Shown piece after piece: positions 36,542-44,224 of a stretch of 64,000 nucleotides of DNA (positions are counted from its first letter, which is position 1; each line of letters begins with the position of its first letter). The notes below the pieces were generated by a model, which was not told the DNA's origin, did no database searches, and saw only the letters and a program-made list of their open reading frames with translations. This stretch comes from an uncultured Sphaerochaeta sp. (lineage in GTDB: Bacteria > Spirochaetota > Spirochaetia > Sphaerochaetales > Sphaerochaetaceae): positions 2,046,001 through 2,110,000 of the forward strand of contig NZ_OY781939.1 in NCBI RefSeq assembly GCF_963677315.1, read 5' to 3'. A program made the position numbers and the translations under genes.

Positions 36542-36557
36542 TGTGCCATACGGCACA
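36542..36557. promoter_or_regulatory. Inverted repeat at nrd transcription start
   Basis: Perfect palindrome TGTGCC-ATAC-GGCACA directly after the -10 element, about two helical turns (18 bp centre to centre) from the NrdR box. It may be a second repressor site, but it does not match the NrdR consensus. Confidence 0.5.
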
Positions 36558-36563
36558 CTAGTT

Positions 36564-36592
36564 ACAGTAGTTCTGTTCTGAATATTTGTCAA
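36564..36592 (-). promoter_or_regulatory. nrdDG promoter
   Basis: Minus strand: TTGACA (36587-36592), 17 bp, TACTGT (36564-36569). Confidence 0.7.
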
Positions 36593-36596
36593 GCAT

Positions 36597-36629
36597 TAAA
36601 AAACGGGAACCATGATTGGCTCCCGTTGT
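36597..36629 (-). terminator. Terminator after jag
   Basis: 9 bp stem ACGGGAGCC/GGTTCCCGT (one mismatch) with a 6 nt loop, followed on the minus strand by TTTTTT. It closes rpmH-rnpA-yidC-jag and abuts the nrd promoter. Confidence 0.85.
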
Positions 36630-36633
36630 TGGA

Positions 36634-37314
36634 TTAGTTTCTCTCGTTGGAGATTCGTATCTGTTTATACAGCCCGTCTCCCTCACTCTTGGTCTCTACC
36701 CCACCAAAGTCATTGAGTGCAGTATGGACAAGCCTTCTCTCATACGGGTTCATTGGTTCAAGCAACTTGCTTCTCCCGCTCTTCCGTACCTGTTCAGCTG
36801 TCTTGAAAGCCATTCTGATCAGCTGCTCTTCATGCCTCATGCGATAGTTTTCACTATCAACGATAACCTTCATGTCAGGATCGAGTTGCCCAGCATACAC
36901 ATTGGCAATAAGCTGGATGGCATCGAGGTTCTTACCTTTACGTCCAATGATGATATTTGAGTTGTCACTCTCAATATTCAATCCAAGCTTACGCTCCTTC
37001 CTGAACCCAATGGAAACCCTGCCTTCATAGCCCATCTTGTCCAAGACAGTAGCCACAAAGGTTAGCAACTTGTCCTCAAGTTCGCTGTTGATAGGCTGTT
37101 CCAGTTCTCTCTCATCATCATCTTCAAATGTATCCGGTTCCAGATTGCTTCCATCGTCAAAATGAATCCTGATCTTCACATTGCTCTTCTTGAAGAGCCC
37201 TTTTTTGACCGGTTCAACGATTTCCACATCGAAATCTTCACGCTCAATATGCAGTTCCTCAATTGCTTTTGCAATAGCTTCCTGCTCAGTACGTCCTTCG
37301 AATTCTTTCATCAT
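36634..37314 (-). CDS. jag: Jag/SpoIIIJ-associated RNA-binding protein
   Basis: 226 residues: Jag-N domain (about 1-50, EGRTEQEAIAKAIEELH), a charged linker, a KH domain with the GxxG loop in IIIGRKGKNLDAIQ (near 125), and an R3H domain (RMAFKTAEQVRKSG, then MNPYERRLVHTALNDF). Always found next to yidC; the Gram-positive homologue KhpB binds RNA with KhpA. It follows yidC by about 40 bp. Confidence 0.93.
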   Translation of the reverse strand: MMKEFEGRTEQEAIAKAIEELHIEREDFDVEIVEPVKKGLFKKSNVKIRIHFDDGSNLEPDTFEDDDERELEQPINSELEDKLLTFVATVLDKMGYEGRVSIGFRKERKLGLNIESDNSNIIIGRKGKNLDAIQLIANVYAGQLDPDMKVIVDSENYRMRHEEQLIRMAFKTAEQVRKSGRSKLLEPMNPYERRLVHTALNDFGGVETKSEGDGLYKQIRISNERN

Positions 37315-37355
37315 ATGCTACTCCGTTCGGGGGAAAATCCCCCGCAGTTGAATTT

Positions 37356-39179
37356 CTATTTGCGTCCCTTTCCCTTTGGTCCAGGGAACTGCTGCACGTT
37401 GGTCTGTGCTTCCTCATTTGCCTCACGCTGTTTCTTCTTGTTTGTATGCAACTGCTGAAGGATGGATAGGGCATTCATCACTGACCAGTAGAGGATCAAA
37501 CCAGAAGGAGCATTGTACAACACAAAGAAGAACATCAACGGCATTCCGTAGGTCATGAATTTCATCATGCCCTGCTGACTACCTGCAGTTGAGGCGTTCT
37601 GGGTTATTTTCATTGAGAAAATCATACTTACTGTATAGAAAATGGGAAGCAAGTGCAGTTCATTGCCAAGGAAGGGCAGGTTGAACGGCAAGCTCGCAAC
37701 CGTATCTGGACGGCTCAAGTCGGGAATCCATCCGGGGATGAACATCGCTCCTCTCAGCTCAAAGTGCTTATTGAGCAATCCGTAGAAAGCAATAAGGATG
37801 GGGAACTGCAACAACATTGGAAGACATCCACCCATGGGGTTGATCTTCTCTTTCTTGTATAAAGTTGCCATCTCTTCATTCTGTTTGGTCGGATTGTCAG
37901 GATACTTTTCCTTGATCTCCTGCATCTTAGGGGAGAGGGATGCCATCTTTGCAGTTGACTCCATACCCTTCTTGGTAATCGGGTAGAGTACCAGCTTAAG
38001 GAGGAAGGTAAGGATGATGATGCCAATACCATAGTTAGGTATTAAGCGGTAGAGTAAATTCAAGATGGTCTTCAGTATTGTCTCCAACCATCCAAGCCAT
38101 GAACTGCTGTCCAGCGCTGCCTCAAGTTGCAAGCCCGATACCCCAAAACTATTCAGGGAAGCATCGTTGTAGATGACCATATCACCCTTGAGCTGCGGAC
38201 CGGCATAGAACCTGAAGGTATCCGTCTGGGCTGCACTCTTGATCGTTGGTCTGCTCAGATAGATGCTTGACTGAAGAGGAAGACCTTCATCTGAAACTTC
38301 ACTCAAGCTAACCATATAGTTGGTAGCATCAGGAATGGCAATCATAGAGAAATACTTTCCGACAAGCGCTACCCAGGAAAGAGGTTTGGTTGTTGCATAT
38401 GCACCATTGCTCAACTTAACCTGATCCTTCTTGGAAGATCCGTCTTCCTTGATATAAAAACGACGATAGTTGTAGTTATTATCGAGGGAGGAGAAAGAGG
38501 GACCAATCTGTGGTTCAAAGGCGAGCGTATAGGCATAATTCTCAAAGGAGAGAGGTATGGCCTTGTTCTCACTGTTTCTGGTCTCTACGTCTATTTCGAA
38601 GAGATAATCCTCTTCTCCAAAAGTGTAGGTCTTTGTGATGGAGAATGGGGCTCCAGGGGTCTTTCCATCTTCCTCGAGAAGGGCAAACTCCTGGGTGAAT
38701 TGCACCTGGTTACCAATGATCTGGTAACGGAAGGTTGCATCGATGGGATTGGTCTTGTCATTTCCTGCATACATCAAGAAAGCATCATTGGATGATGCAT
38801 CCTTGAACAAGAGTTCAACAGGCTCCCCTTCATCAAGGTGATCTTTCAGCTTAAAGGAAGCAATTGAGGCACCACTGGGATTGAATTCAATCAAGAAATA
38901 GTTTGTCTCAAATGTGAAGGGAGTCTTATTGCCTTCGCTGCCAACAGCAACCATTGAACCAGGGAGACTACTGTCCCATGCGATATTGGCTGAAACCTGA
39001 CTCGATTGGGCTGGCTCCAGATAGGTACTCTGGCCTGAAGTGTTACTCGAGGTTTCAACTTGTTCAATGGTCGGCACCATTTCAGGGGTGGCCGGCGCGA
39101 AGAAGGTGGCTTGGATGGTCATTCCGAGGGTGATGACCAATACGGATAGAACAATGGCTAGAATGGTATTTTTATCCAT
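37356..39179 (-). CDS. yidC: Membrane protein insertase YidC
   Basis: Inserts membrane proteins alone or with Sec. 607 residues from the ATG at 39179, which is followed directly by the first hydrophobic helix (TILAIVLSVLVITLGM); an upstream ATG at 39218 would add a polar tail. It has a large periplasmic beta domain (about 60-350), then the conserved five-helix core: PNYGIGIIILTFLLKLVLYPI, MASLSPKMQEIKEKYPDN, and GGCLPMLLQFPILIAFYGLL. Gram-negative type architecture, as expected for a spirochaete. Confidence 0.95.
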   Translation of the reverse strand: MDKNTILAIVLSVLVITLGMTIQATFFAPATPEMVPTIEQVETSSNTSGQSTYLEPAQSSQVSANIAWDSSLPGSMVAVGSEGNKTPFTFETNYFLIEFNPSGASIASFKLKDHLDEGEPVELLFKDASSNDAFLMYAGNDKTNPIDATFRYQIIGNQVQFTQEFALLEEDGKTPGAPFSITKTYTFGEEDYLFEIDVETRNSENKAIPLSFENYAYTLAFEPQIGPSFSSLDNNYNYRRFYIKEDGSSKKDQVKLSNGAYATTKPLSWVALVGKYFSMIAIPDATNYMVSLSEVSDEGLPLQSSIYLSRPTIKSAAQTDTFRFYAGPQLKGDMVIYNDASLNSFGVSGLQLEAALDSSSWLGWLETILKTILNLLYRLIPNYGIGIIILTFLLKLVLYPITKKGMESTAKMASLSPKMQEIKEKYPDNPTKQNEEMATLYKKEKINPMGGCLPMLLQFPILIAFYGLLNKHFELRGAMFIPGWIPDLSRPDTVASLPFNLPFLGNELHLLPIFYTVSMIFSMKITQNASTAGSQQGMMKFMTYGMPLMFFFVLYNAPSGLILYWSVMNALSILQQLHTNKKKQREANEEAQTNVQQFPGPKGKGRK

Positions 39180-39270
39180 ATCTGCTCCTGATGGGGGGAT
39201 GTGTAGAGAAGAAAGCAATCACAGGAAAGATAGGACAGAACAACAGAATGAGGAGTGTTATGAAAGCGTT

Positions 39271-39621
39271 TTAAGACTGGTTAAACACCCCAGCCTTATC
39301 GCAGAGAGAGAGTATTTGTTCCTTTTGGAATGCATAATCAAGAACCTTTCCTGGATAAACGACAAATGCAAAATCGTAACCGGGGACCATCCTAGGCTTT
39401 TCTGTACGCCAAATTTCCTTGATTTGTCTACGGATCCTGTTTCTTTGGACAGCATTACCGTAATGACGGACCGGAATTACCACAATCCTATCAACATCCA
39501 GTTGGTTCTGACTTACAATAAGTTTCAATCCACGGCAGGAATAATGCCTGCCGGTCTTGAAAATTCGGTCAATCTCCGGTTTACGTTTTACAATTTCTTG
39601 TTTAGAAAGGCTTCTTCTCAT
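39271..39621 (-). CDS. rnpA: Ribonuclease P protein component
   Basis: 116 residues. It assists the RNase P RNA in 5' tRNA maturation. Signature basic helix [17 protein letters not shown] near 60-76. The start ATG at 39621 lies inside the last codons of rpmH (20 bp overlap), so translation is probably coupled. The longer ORF to 39711 would be antisense-like in content and is rejected. Confidence 0.93.
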   Translation of the reverse strand: MRRSLSKQEIVKRKPEIDRIFKTGRHYSCRGLKLIVSQNQLDVDRIVVIPVRHYGNAVQRNRIRRQIKEIWRTEKPRMVPGYDFAFVVYPGKVLDYAFQKEQILSLCDKAGVFNQS

Positions 39622-39769
39622 CACATACGGACAGCTTGTGTCTGCCTTTGGCTCTTCTGCGGGCCAAAACCAGGCGACCGCCCTTTGTTGCCATACGAGC
39701 CCTAAAACCAAACTTCCTGTTTCTCTTCACTCTACTGGGCTGGTAGGTTCTTTTTCCTTTGTAACTCAT
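39602..39769 (-). CDS. rpmH: Ribosomal protein L34
   Basis: 55 residues, translated by hand because the gene is short. The core [20 protein letters not shown] then [21 protein letters not shown] is L34. It carries four extra N-terminal residues (MSYK-G) and a C-terminal tail SVCDEKKPF created by the overlap with rnpA. GGAG lies 8 bp before the ATG. Confidence 0.95.
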   Translation of the reverse strand: MSYKGKRTYQPSRVKRNRKFGFRARMATKGGRLVLARRRAKGRHKLSVCDEKKPF

Positions 39770-39846
39770 GAGATAATCTCCAATTTTTACATCGCTTTAC
39801 GCGGATAGTTTCTACTTAATTCAGAGGATACTCCCCCGAGTGGTGC

Positions 39847-39875
39847 AGTATATAGACTGCCTGTATTTACGTCAA
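39847..39875 (-). promoter_or_regulatory. rpmH-rnpA promoter
   Basis: Minus strand: TTGACG (39870-39875), 17 bp, TATACT (39847-39852), giving a leader of about 70 nt. Confidence 0.75.
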
Positions 39876-39879
39876 GTAA

Positions 39880-40200
39880 CTAAGAGCTTAGCATCTGAAT
39901 GCTCTTAATGCCTAGGGATGGATACTTCTTTGCAAGCAGAGAAAGAATCTTTTTTTGCTGCATCATGGTAATTTGTGCCCAAGAAGGATGATCGGCTTTC
40001 AAAACCAATGTGGTGTGCTTGATTTCTACAATTTTCACGTGTGGATACAAGCGGTTTCCAATGATTTTCTGCCACTCAAATCCAACAGCTGCTTTTGGGT
40101 TATCAGGACGGATATCAAGTCTGCGCAAGACATAATCAAGCACGGCTTTTGCTTCCAGTGGTTCTCCTTCCTTGCACAGTCTCGTTTTCTTATCCTTCAT
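39880..40200 (-). CDS. DUF721/DciA-like protein
   Basis: 106 residues from the ATG at 40200, overlapping the recF end by 11 bp. KAVLDYVLRRLDI, then VGFEWQKIIGNRLYPHV, then LVLKADHPSWAQITMMQQKKIL fit DUF721, the family of the helicase-loading protein DciA found in bacteria without DnaC/DnaI. Position after dnaN-recF is typical. No DNA-binding motif can be assigned by eye. Confidence 0.8.
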   Translation of the reverse strand: MKDKKTRLCKEGEPLEAKAVLDYVLRRLDIRPDNPKAAVGFEWQKIIGNRLYPHVKIVEIKHTTLVLKADHPSWAQITMMQQKKILSLLAKKYPSLGIKSIQMLSS

Positions 40201-41281
40201 GGCTGATAAATCTTCCTTGATCGACAGTATACACCAATGCGTTCTCATCTGCCAGAGAGGAGAAATACTGCTCTTCTGGTAAGAACGTAAAGAAAGCCTG
40301 GCTGTAGGATTGCATCAACCTAAGAAATTCCGCTCGTCTGGTATGATCAAGCTCGAGCAGGACATCATCAACCAGTATCAAGGGCTTTCCTCCGGTTTTT
40401 TTCTCAAAAAATGCCATCTGTGCAGTACGAAAAATGAGTGAAGCGAGCCTCATTTGGCCGGTAGATCCTGTTTGCGAAAAATTTTGAGAACCTTCCATCA
40501 CCTGGAATCTGTCACGATGAATTCCACTGGTAGTAGTCAACAGGTTCATATCACGTCCTCTTGTCTGTTCCAGGTAAGCAATCACCTCATCCTTGGTTGC
40601 ACAGGTGTTCCATGATGGTTGGTACTCGATATGTACGTCAATGTCCTGACCAGAGACAGAGCGATACATCTCAGGGAAAATCTGGTCAAACTCGAATACA
40701 GCACGTGTTCTTTCCTGCTGGATTGCAATGCCATAGGTGGCGAGCTGGATGTCATAGACGGGAAGCAGTTCAAAGCGTTGTTCTTTGATCGCCAGATTTC
40801 GTTGTCTCAATACCAACCGATACCTGCGCATATCATCAAAAAACAGGGGATTGTACATGCTCATGATCTGGTCGAAAAATCTTCTTCGCTGTTCAGGTTC
40901 TCCCTTGATGAAAAAAATATCGTCATGGCTGAAAACAATGCAGGGGATGTTGTAGATTAACTCCTTCCTGTCCTTGATTTCCCGTCCATCAAGCAGTACC
41001 GTCCGTTTTGCATCTTTGTATTCGAGTACAAGGGTATGATGTTGTTCATCGTCTGTTACGTATACCCCTTCAAGCTTGAAGTTTTTTTCTTTGTCAGTTG
41101 CGAGTTCCTTCAGTTGGTTTGTACGAAACGAAGATCCATAACAGAGTGTATATACTGCTTCAAGAAGATTGGTTTTTCCTTGTCCGTTGGGTCCAATGAG
41201 GAATACCTGTCGGTTATCGACAGGTATTTTCTCGCTGGCCAGATTTCTGAATTGGTTGGTCCAAAGCTGGGTAAAACGCAT
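40190..41281 (-). CDS. recF: DNA replication and repair protein RecF
   Basis: SMC-like ATPase that loads RecA at gaps. 363 residues. Walker A GPNGQGKTNLLEA at 30-42, signature FSQTGSTGQMRLASLIFRTAQ near 280, Walker B LILVDDVLLELD near 307. Its ATG shares one base with the dnaN stop (TGATG). Confidence 0.95.
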   Translation of the reverse strand: MRFTQLWTNQFRNLASEKIPVDNRQVFLIGPNGQGKTNLLEAVYTLCYGSSFRTNQLKELATDKEKNFKLEGVYVTDDEQHHTLVLEYKDAKRTVLLDGREIKDRKELIYNIPCIVFSHDDIFFIKGEPEQRRRFFDQIMSMYNPLFFDDMRRYRLVLRQRNLAIKEQRFELLPVYDIQLATYGIAIQQERTRAVFEFDQIFPEMYRSVSGQDIDVHIEYQPSWNTCATKDEVIAYLEQTRGRDMNLLTTTSGIHRDRFQVMEGSQNFSQTGSTGQMRLASLIFRTAQMAFFEKKTGGKPLILVDDVLLELDHTRRAEFLRLMQSYSQAFFTFLPEEQYFSSLADENALVYTVDQGRFISHEG

Positions 41282-42387
41282 CAGGCATTCGGTTGCATTG
41301 GCATGATGATATGAAAGTAATCCCTATTACTATCAGGTTTTACTGTCATTGCACGAGTAGGCTCAGTAAAGTTGATGGAGAAATATTCTCCCTCCATGGC
41401 TTTCAATGGATTTACCAAGTATGTGTAATTCAAAGAAACCTTGCTGTCAGGACCTTCATACTGACATGCAATGATCTCTTTGGCTTCTCCTACTTCACTT
41501 TCATCACTGGTAAGCAGCACTCCAGCTTCACTGATATCTAAGAAGATTCGTTTTGCCTTGTTCTCAACCAAGAGAGAGACTCTCTTCAAGGCATCAAGCA
41601 TATCTTGGATTCTCATCGTGCAGGTATAGGTTTGCACTTCTGGAATTACCCTACGATAGTTTGGATATTGTCCTTTGATGAGGGTTGTATAGAATGTCCT
41701 GTTTCCAATTTTTGCAAAAAGAATGTTTTCTGTTATTGAAAGATCAAGCATTCCCTCATCTGTTGAGAGTTTTTTCAATTCTGTAAAGAATTTTGGTGGA
41801 ATGATAATTGAGGGGAACATGGGAAGCTCTTCTTCAAATGTTCTCTCCACAATGGAAAGTCTTCTTCCATCTGTGGCAACCATGTTCATGCCACTTGCAT
41901 TTCTTTCGAGATACAGACCACAGAGAAAATATCTTGTTTCATCCTCGCTGATGGCAAACATGGTTTGGTTTGCCATATCGGTGAAGGTTTTCTGAGGAAT
42001 CGTGAAATACGAAGATGATTCTGAATTCTCCAGGGAGGGAAATTCATCAGCACCTATGGTTCTCAGTTTGAAATCAATGTTTTGCTCTTCAGGCTTGATT
42101 GTAAGCATTCCATCTTCCAATGAAAAGTCAATTCTGGTGTTTGGAAGGCTTCTGAGAATATTCAGGAGTTTTTCACAGAAAACAGTGGTTCTTCCTTCTT
42201 GCAGTGTCTCGACTGCAATCTCAGTACTGAATCCCAATTTCTGATCTGTTGCCTTGATGATGAGCCGTCCATTAAAGGTTTCCAGATAGACGTTGCTGGT
42301 GATCGAAAGGGAGTTTCTCTGACTGGTAAAATCCATTGAATATATTATCTCGTTGAGGATGTCATCTTTGTTGCAGACGAATTTCAT
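41281..42387 (-). CDS. dnaN: DNA polymerase III beta clamp
   Basis: 368-residue sliding clamp with three repeated clamp folds; MKFVCNKDDILNEIIYSM opens the first and the MPMQPNA end is the usual C-terminal edge. Family length 365-375. It follows dnaA across the 216 bp oriC gap and overlaps recF by 1 bp. Confidence 0.95.
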   Translation of the reverse strand: MKFVCNKDDILNEIIYSMDFTSQRNSLSITSNVYLETFNGRLIIKATDQKLGFSTEIAVETLQEGRTTVFCEKLLNILRSLPNTRIDFSLEDGMLTIKPEEQNIDFKLRTIGADEFPSLENSESSSYFTIPQKTFTDMANQTMFAISEDETRYFLCGLYLERNASGMNMVATDGRRLSIVERTFEEELPMFPSIIIPPKFFTELKKLSTDEGMLDLSITENILFAKIGNRTFYTTLIKGQYPNYRRVIPEVQTYTCTMRIQDMLDALKRVSLLVENKAKRIFLDISEAGVLLTSDESEVGEAKEIIACQYEGPDSKVSLNYTYLVNPLKAMEGEYFSINFTEPTRAMTVKPDSNRDYFHIIMPMQPNA

Positions 42388-42603
42388 ATTGATACTCCTA
42401 GATTATTAAAAAATATAGTAATAATAGTAATAATAGCACAGATTCTGTGGATAACTTTCTAATTTCTTGTCCAATCACTGCTTAAATTTTGTCATCTTGT
42501 GGATAACTTGTCCAGTTGCCCACATTTCATCCACAAGGAAAAAAGCTGTATCCACAGGTTTTGGCAGTTATCCACAAGGTATCCAGTGGTTGTCCACAAG
42601 ATA
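42388..42603. other. Replication origin (oriC) candidate between dnaA and dnaN
   Basis: Perfect DnaA boxes (TTATCCACA either strand) at 42446-42454, 42498-42506 and 42568-42576; one-mismatch boxes at 42527-42535, 42548-42556 and 42590-42598. On the plus strand an AT-rich tract carries seven in-register triplets TAG TAA TAA TAG TAA TAA TAG (42416-42436), then CACAGATTC and the first box. That is the layout of a DnaA-trio unwinding element. Gene orientation switches near here. Confidence 0.85.
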
Positions 42604-44025
42604 TTACCGCTTACCATTTGTTAAGTCCCTCTTCAATTTTACGATGGTGTTTGCAAACGATTCATCCCCTTTCATTAGGGACTCAATCCGGTCATGTGCA
42701 TGCATGACAGTGGTATGGTCCCTGCCTCCAAATTCTGTACCGATTTCCGTAGTGGAGTATTCGGTAATATCCCTTGCCAGGAACATGGCAATCTGTCTTG
42801 GTTGTATGAGCGATTTGTTCTTCTTTTTCCCCTTGATCTCGAAGCTGCTTACATTGAAGTACTCTCCCACTACCTTGATGATGGTATCAATTGAGAGGGT
42901 CTGGTTTGAATTGGCAGCCAAGGAGGGGAGAATGCCAAGGAGTTCCCGTGCCTTGTCAAATGAGATTTCCTGTCCAAGTAGTTCGCTATAGGCAATAAGC
43001 TTGGTTAGTGATGATTCAAGATCCCTCACATTGGTACATACATTGGTTGCTATGTAGTTGAGAATCTCCTCACTCATTGAACCGCCCCTTTCCACAAGTT
43101 TTTTCTTGAGGATTGCCATTCTTGTTTCATAGTTTGGTGGTTGCAGATCTACGTTCAATCCCCTCTCAAACCTGGAACTCAGGCGATCGGTTATGTTTTT
43201 CAGTTCACTGATAGGTCGGTCACAGGTGAATACCATCTGTTTTTTTGACTCGTACAGGTTGTTGAATGTATGGAACAGTTCTTCCTGTGTGCTGTCCTTT
43301 CCTTGCAGGAAGTGTATGTCATCGATGAGCAGCACATCCACTTTACGGAACTTGTTCTTGAACTGCTGTGTTCTTTGTGAACCGATTGATTCAATGAATT
43401 CATTGGTAAACATCTCGGCAGTCACATACATAACCTTCAGCTCAGGGGTGTTGTTGATGATATAATTTCCGATGGAGTTCAACAGGTGTGTTTTACCAAG
43501 CCCTACACCACCATAGATAAGGCAAGGGTTGTAACTGACTCCTGGATTCTTTGCAATCGCGAGGCTTGCATTATAGGCAAATGCAGAGTTGTCCCCAATC
43601 ACAAATGTATGAAACTCATAGGAAGGGTTCAGATTACAATCCTTTTTCATTTTCAAGGTCTTTTCTTCACTGACCTGTGGCTTTGGTTGGATGGTAACAA
43701 TGGGGGTTTCCTTTGGTGTTTCCTTGTTTTCTTTTGATGGTTGTTGTATTTGTTCAATTTTTGAACGTGCTACTACCTCAAAAACAATATCGATGTCCTC
43801 TCCAGTTAGTTCAATCATCGTATTGCGTATCATATCCCTGTAACGGGCTATTACTGTGTCAAGAATAAACTGGCTTGCTACAGCCAATACTACCTTATGA
43901 CTATCTGATCGTAGGTAGGCAATTCGATTGAACCAGGTATGGTATTCCTGTTCTGGAAGGGTCTCCTTGATACGGGAGGCAGTTTCCTGCCAGAACTCAT
44001 AGTATATGTTTTGTGCTTCGCTCAT
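42604..44025 (-). CDS. dnaA: Chromosomal replication initiator DnaA
   Basis: 473 residues. Domain I (1 to about 90), a Gln/Pro-rich linker, AAA+ domain III with Walker A GGVGLGKTHL near 171-180 and Walker B LLIDDIHF, and DNA-binding domain IV ending in the signature GGRDHTTVMHAHDRIE near 435-450. No ribosome site; the -10 TAAAAT ends 6 bp before the ATG, so the transcript is predicted leaderless. Confidence 0.97.
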   Translation of the reverse strand: MSEAQNIYYEFWQETASRIKETLPEQEYHTWFNRIAYLRSDSHKVVLAVASQFILDTVIARYRDMIRNTMIELTGEDIDIVFEVVARSKIEQIQQPSKENKETPKETPIVTIQPKPQVSEEKTLKMKKDCNLNPSYEFHTFVIGDNSAFAYNASLAIAKNPGVSYNPCLIYGGVGLGKTHLLNSIGNYIINNTPELKVMYVTAEMFTNEFIESIGSQRTQQFKNKFRKVDVLLIDDIHFLQGKDSTQEELFHTFNNLYESKKQMVFTCDRPISELKNITDRLSSRFERGLNVDLQPPNYETRMAILKKKLVERGGSMSEEILNYIATNVCTNVRDLESSLTKLIAYSELLGQEISFDKARELLGILPSLAANSNQTLSIDTIIKVVGEYFNVSSFEIKGKKKNKSLIQPRQIAMFLARDITEYSTTEIGTEFGGRDHTTVMHAHDRIESLMKGDESFANTIVKLKRDLTNGKR

Positions 44026-44031
44026 GCGGCC

Positions 44032-44060
44032 ATTTTACCTTGTAGTGTCAGACGGTGCAA
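44032..44060 (-). promoter_or_regulatory. dnaA promoter, leaderless geometry
   Basis: Minus strand: TTGCAC (44055-44060, weak -35), 17 bp, TAAAAT (44032-44037), 6 bp, ATG. No DnaA box is visible between dnaA and gyrB. Confidence 0.45.
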
Positions 44061-44143
44061 GTATTGTACAGCTAAGTGAATCTGTTGTTTGTAAAATCTT
44101 GTAATAAAAGAAGTAATAAATTGGCTTGAATTCGTGTGCAAGC

Positions 44144-44172
44144 TTGCAACTCCCCCATAATTTTGGTATACT
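44144..44172 (+). promoter_or_regulatory. gyrB promoter
   Basis: TTGCAA (44144-44149), 17 bp, TATACT (44167-44172). The leader is about 45 nt and ends in TAAGGA, 8 bp before the gyrB ATG. Confidence 0.7.
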
Positions 44173-44224
44173 TGATAAGAATTGATACAGGTATTTTTTT
44201 TATTATTACATAAGGATATAACGA

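Noticed and set aside
36364..36558. 64-codon minus-strand open frame in the nrd leader
   Set aside because: Coincides with the cobalamin riboswitch and NrdR box; RNA and operator function explains the sequence.
44026..44224. Search for oriC between dnaA and gyrB
   Set aside because: No DnaA box or triplet tract there; the signals are on the other side of dnaA.
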